DNA from: Pogonophryne albipinna
Lineage: Eukaryota; Chordata; Actinopteri; Perciformes; Artedidraconidae
Direction: 5' to 3'
Assembly: GCA_028583405.1 (NCBI GenBank)
Contig: CM053256.1
Coordinates: 13,195,087-13,259,086, forward strand
Length of the DNA: 64,000 nt
The notes under the pieces were generated by a model that was not told the origin of the DNA, did no database searches, and was given only the letters and a program-made list of their open reading frames with translations. Below, piece after piece: positions 59,902 through 64,000 of the stretch (position 1 is the stretch's first letter; every line of letters begins with the position of its first letter). A program made the position numbers and the translations under genes.

Positions 59902-61704
59902 CAGCTTGTCTGCTCAAGGATTAAAACCAGCAGTGCGAATGTTTATGAGAAACAATTCGTAGCTTAGACTGAACTCGAAGGAAACTAGACTAGAATTTTT
60001 TAAGAAATCAAAACAGCTGGGTGAATACTCTCTTTATGGTATTTAAATTGGGCCAAGTAGAACCCCTTCATGGATTTGTCATACTGATCTCCGTCAATTC
60101 GGATTTGGAAGTCTCATGATTTGTGGGCCTGTGAAGGAGAGGCCCAGGGAAAACAACATCTATCTTGGAACTGCAATTACTTATCCCAAAGAGATTGCAA
60201 CATTATACTCCTTTAAAAATTGCTCAATTCATTTAACACATTTATTATGCACATAATAAAAACCTCAACAAATATATTGATCCTGGCTTAACCAGCGACC
60301 TTTACTCAATTGTTCATAAGCTCAGTAGTTCAACAACTATTAGAATTGTAGTAATGTCTGTAGACCAATTGTACTAGAAATAATTTGAAACAGTTTAATA
60401 AAGAATGTTAAACTATATTTAAAAACTGTAATTGAACTTCAACTTATATTAATTATCTGATTCCAGTGGCCAGTTGGAATAGGCAATCAATAAGTTTCCA
60501 CTTTGCAGCAACAGCGCAAAAAGGTTTCAACCACAATTAGTATTATGTCTGAGTCTAGTTCTGTCTTGCTTTGTTTCGGAATGTGTTCAATACATTACAT
60601 TTTTTTATTCACTATTACCATACAATACATAGATTAAGAATAAATGAAACAAATAATACAACATTAACCCAATTGAGCAGACAGATTTTTTTTTAAACTC
60701 TGATCTCCTCAGGCCGGTATTAATGACCAGCAGTGATGCCTCTGAGGGTCTAATGGTGTGAGACAGATGCAGGACATAAAAACGCTCTTTTGCTATTTAT
60801 TTTCATTTTGCAGCACCTTTATACTATAATATATAATTTTGCTTTACATCTTCACATTATTTATTTTTCTCAAGTCATTTACTTTTGGTGAGATAACTAA
60901 AGTTTAGTTCATTTAACCCTGGCTATGGACTGATTCATCATTAGTTGTTACAAAGCATACACAAGACGGCGGGACAAACCAATATAGAAACAATTAGACA
61001 AACAAACATGAACTCGCAATAAACACCAGCGTGACAGCAAAGCTCATCCAGCTTAATTTAATCCGAATTAGGGAGATCTCAGCGGGTAGGGAAATATCTG
61101 TTTAATATGAGTGCCTTCTTACTCATATATACTTGTACAAGTGCTAAGAACGGAATCTGTTGAAGAGCAATAATTAATTTATTCTCAATCAACAACCACT
61201 ATGCGAATTTAGTGGTGCTTTTGCCCTCTCCGATCTGGAGAACAAAGACTTTATTTTATTTACCCTGTCTTCCAACAACAGCCAAATTCAACAACTCATC
61301 TGTTATGAAACACAGCTCGATGTCACATATTCCCGCATACCACCCTTCCCATTTTCTCATCGTTTTTGTTTAGTTCCAAATATCGACAAATGGTGTGAGG
61401 AAGAGAATATTGTGTCATTTCGTGTTTCACCCTCTCTGCTTGCTACGCCGCAGGGGGGTGGGGGTGAAATTACACACACCCTTTAGCAGCCGTGCAGATC
61501 CGAGGAGATGCCTGCTATTAAATTAACCAGTTAACCGCTGAAATCTCCAGAATTTGGCGATCTGTTTCAATACAGATGCATGACATTTTTTAATGCAGAA
61601 GTCTACCAAAAAAAATTGCAGCCGCTCAGTTTCACAGGTAATTTTATTATACCGTCAATCACAGATTCTGGTAAGGCAATGTCCAAATATAGATTTGAAA
61701 TTAC
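59900..61704. other. Provirus 5' interior, no gag recognised
   Basis: About 1.8 kb between the microsatellite and the leader. No frame above 60 codons on the retroviral (minus) strand shows gag features. A C/T and GC-richer patch lies at 61430-61500. Confidence 0.4.
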
Positions 61705-61749
61705 ACTTACCAGTTCTGAAGATCTTTTGGTATCCTGTTCGTTGCGCCA
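61705..61749 (-). promoter_or_regulatory. Provirus primer binding site and leader splice donor
   Basis: Three bases after the 5' LTR comes TGGCGCAACGAACAGGAT (minus, 61749-61732). It resembles the complement of a tRNA-Ser 3' end; this identification is from memory. A strong donor ACTG|gtaagt follows at 61710, suited to making a spliced env mRNA. Confidence 0.6.
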
Positions 61750-61752
61750 ATC

Positions 61753-62546
<794 letters not shown>

Positions 62547-63445
62547 GCAGTATATACATCAAAGTATTTGCATGTTAACTGGCAGTAAAGTCAACTACAT
62601 GTGATGTGCTGTGTGTGCAGTGTGGTTTTTAAGTCATTACAATAAGAGTGTGTATCTATAAATAACATCTTGAATGAAGGGAAAGACATCTGCCTCCTAC
62701 ACCTACTTTGACTTTTCATTACAGTGAATTGACAGACAGGTGTTTTGCCCAAGTGTATAAAACAATATTTTTAAAATTTGTCTGGAAAGCCACTTGTGCT
62801 CAGCACCCTTTAGCTTTGGTAAGGAGGACTGTAAATCAAAATGGCATCTAACTAAGTATAGAAGGTAACACAGAGATCTAGCTGCCGTCCATGCTTTCAC
62901 TGTATTTGACTCTAGGAGCTTATACTCAGAACGACTTTACAATGAATAGGCAGACATGTTCCTTGCTCACGGAGGGCTCGGTAGAACACAGAGTAGTTGA
63001 GGAATAAACCTGCTATTTACAGTCAGTAAATCACAAAGGAGAAATAAATGCTGCTCCACTGCTCTCTGTGGGCTGAAACTGTAAAGTATGTTGCACACTC
63101 CACACTCCCTGATTATGTAGCACTGTCTAGAACAAATAATGATACTTCAACATTTGACTATTCAGCAACTTTTTATGTAGCTGTAGTTGGGCTTGAATGT
63201 TGTTTGGAGTAAATTGGAGCATTTTAGTTTTTTTCCTCAAAACTATTAATACATACTGCAAGACACCAACTCCATATATATGAAACTGCTTTGTTACTAC
63301 CTCTCTGTGAAAGCTCCCAAACTAGGATTCAAACAACAGCATCAGATGCCCTTATAGAAAAGCTCAATCACAAAATGCTCCAGTGATTTGCATGTATTTC
63401 GGTTCCTTGGGTGTGGCACACAGCAGCAGGGTGAGTCACGAGGCA
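62547..63445. other. Downstream of trypsin, nothing recognised
   Basis: No exon or clear repeat is seen; the frame at 62703-62900 is not convincing. Confidence 0.4.
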
Positions 63446-63449
63446 TTTG

Positions 63450-63880
63450 CTTGACCATAAAGATGTTAAGAATGACACCAGACTCAGGACCCACACGCGC
63501 AACACCAGAAACAGATCAGGATTAACAAGGTCTTTTAATTAAGGTCAAAACACAAAACGCTCACTTGGAGGATCAAAACTCTAAACAAAAACATCAAAAA
63601 TGAAACCAAAAGAGTCTATCAAAAATATACTTAACACGATCAAGGAATGACTGGCAGGCTTGACAAGACAAGACGAACTGGCACAGGACAAAGGGAGACG
63701 CAGACTATATATACACACTAGGTAAGGGGACACAGCCAGGTGGCAACAATTAAGGGAGGGGCTGACAATCACACTGAGGGAAAAACACACAAGGGCAGGA
63801 ATGCTCTGAAACGAGAGGGAAAGGTTACTACAAAATAAAACAGGAAATCACAAGTCAAGGCAAAAGACAAAAGGACTGAA
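63450..63880 (-). repeat. Dispersed repeat, copy B (related to 17540-18075)
   Basis: Reverse complement matches copy A in tcagcccctcccttaattgt, the tatatatag block and cagttcgtcttgt. The flanks gacaccagactcagg and tctagacaccacaaaagagg suggest it continues to about 63925. Confidence 0.55.
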
Positions 63881-64000
63881 CTAAATAAATTAACTTAACA
63901 CAAATGTCTAGACACCACAAAAGAGGCATAACGAGGACTCATTTATGCACAAGAAATAGCTCTTATTGCCATGAAGCATGCTGGAGGCTGAATCGTTTTA

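Noticed and set aside
59588..59967. Long open frames of Cys-Val and Thr-His repeats on both strands
   Set aside because: They are translations of the TG microsatellite; no start context or domain.

Overview
The window is nuclear DNA from a ray-finned fish (teleost). Evidence: genes are split by GT-AG introns, the receptor genes are Siglec/CD22-like as in fish clusters, there is a pancreatic trypsin gene, and the mobile elements are of fish types (L2/CR1 LINEs, hAT, THAP-type DNA transposons, a retrovirus). A percomorph is plausible but cannot be proved from this sequence. No RNA gene or CRISPR array was seen. Exon borders were read by eye from splice signals and reading-frame phase.

Region 1 (1-12.5 kb) is a cluster of three sialic-acid-binding-lectin-like immunoglobulin receptors. 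Gene 1 (+, 145-2308) has one V-type Ig domain, a membrane helix and a tail with Y-x-N tyrosine motifs. Gene 2 (+, 4771-5659) has two Ig domains and then stops one codon before its last splice donor, so it is secreted or broken. Gene 3 (-, 12475-7717) is a complete nine-exon receptor with four Ig domains and a tyrosine-rich tail. Together they look like a diversified leukocyte receptor family with membrane and possibly soluble members.

Region 2 (12.5-50 kb) is almost entirely mobile DNA. It holds a hAT-type MITE with a perfect 8-bp target duplication; two inverted copies of a 3.6-kb element whose ~460-bp terminal repeats each carry the start of a THAP zinc finger; and two inverted copies of a CR1/L2-type LINE. 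One LINE copy is intact and the other is broken by frameshifts, a nonsense codon and an L2 inserted in it. There is also an older L2 split by the intact LINE, and a retroviral primer binding site matching tRNA-Trp. In the intact LINE, ORF1 and ORF2 share one frame and are separated by a single TGA followed by C. ORF2 has no ATG ahead of its endonuclease domain, which suggests stop-codon readthrough.

Region 3 (50.7-62.6 kb) is a trypsin gene whose exon 4 is split by a 10.65-kb provirus in antisense orientation. The provirus is bounded by a 5-bp duplication (GTACC) and two 430-bp LTRs that differ at one base. It keeps a long open env frame, but I could not recognise gag or pol. The space between env and the 5' LTR instead holds a deleted hAT transposon, a second MITE-like element and a long TG microsatellite. 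The last 1.4 kb is non-coding and ends in a dispersed repeat also found near 17.6 kb.
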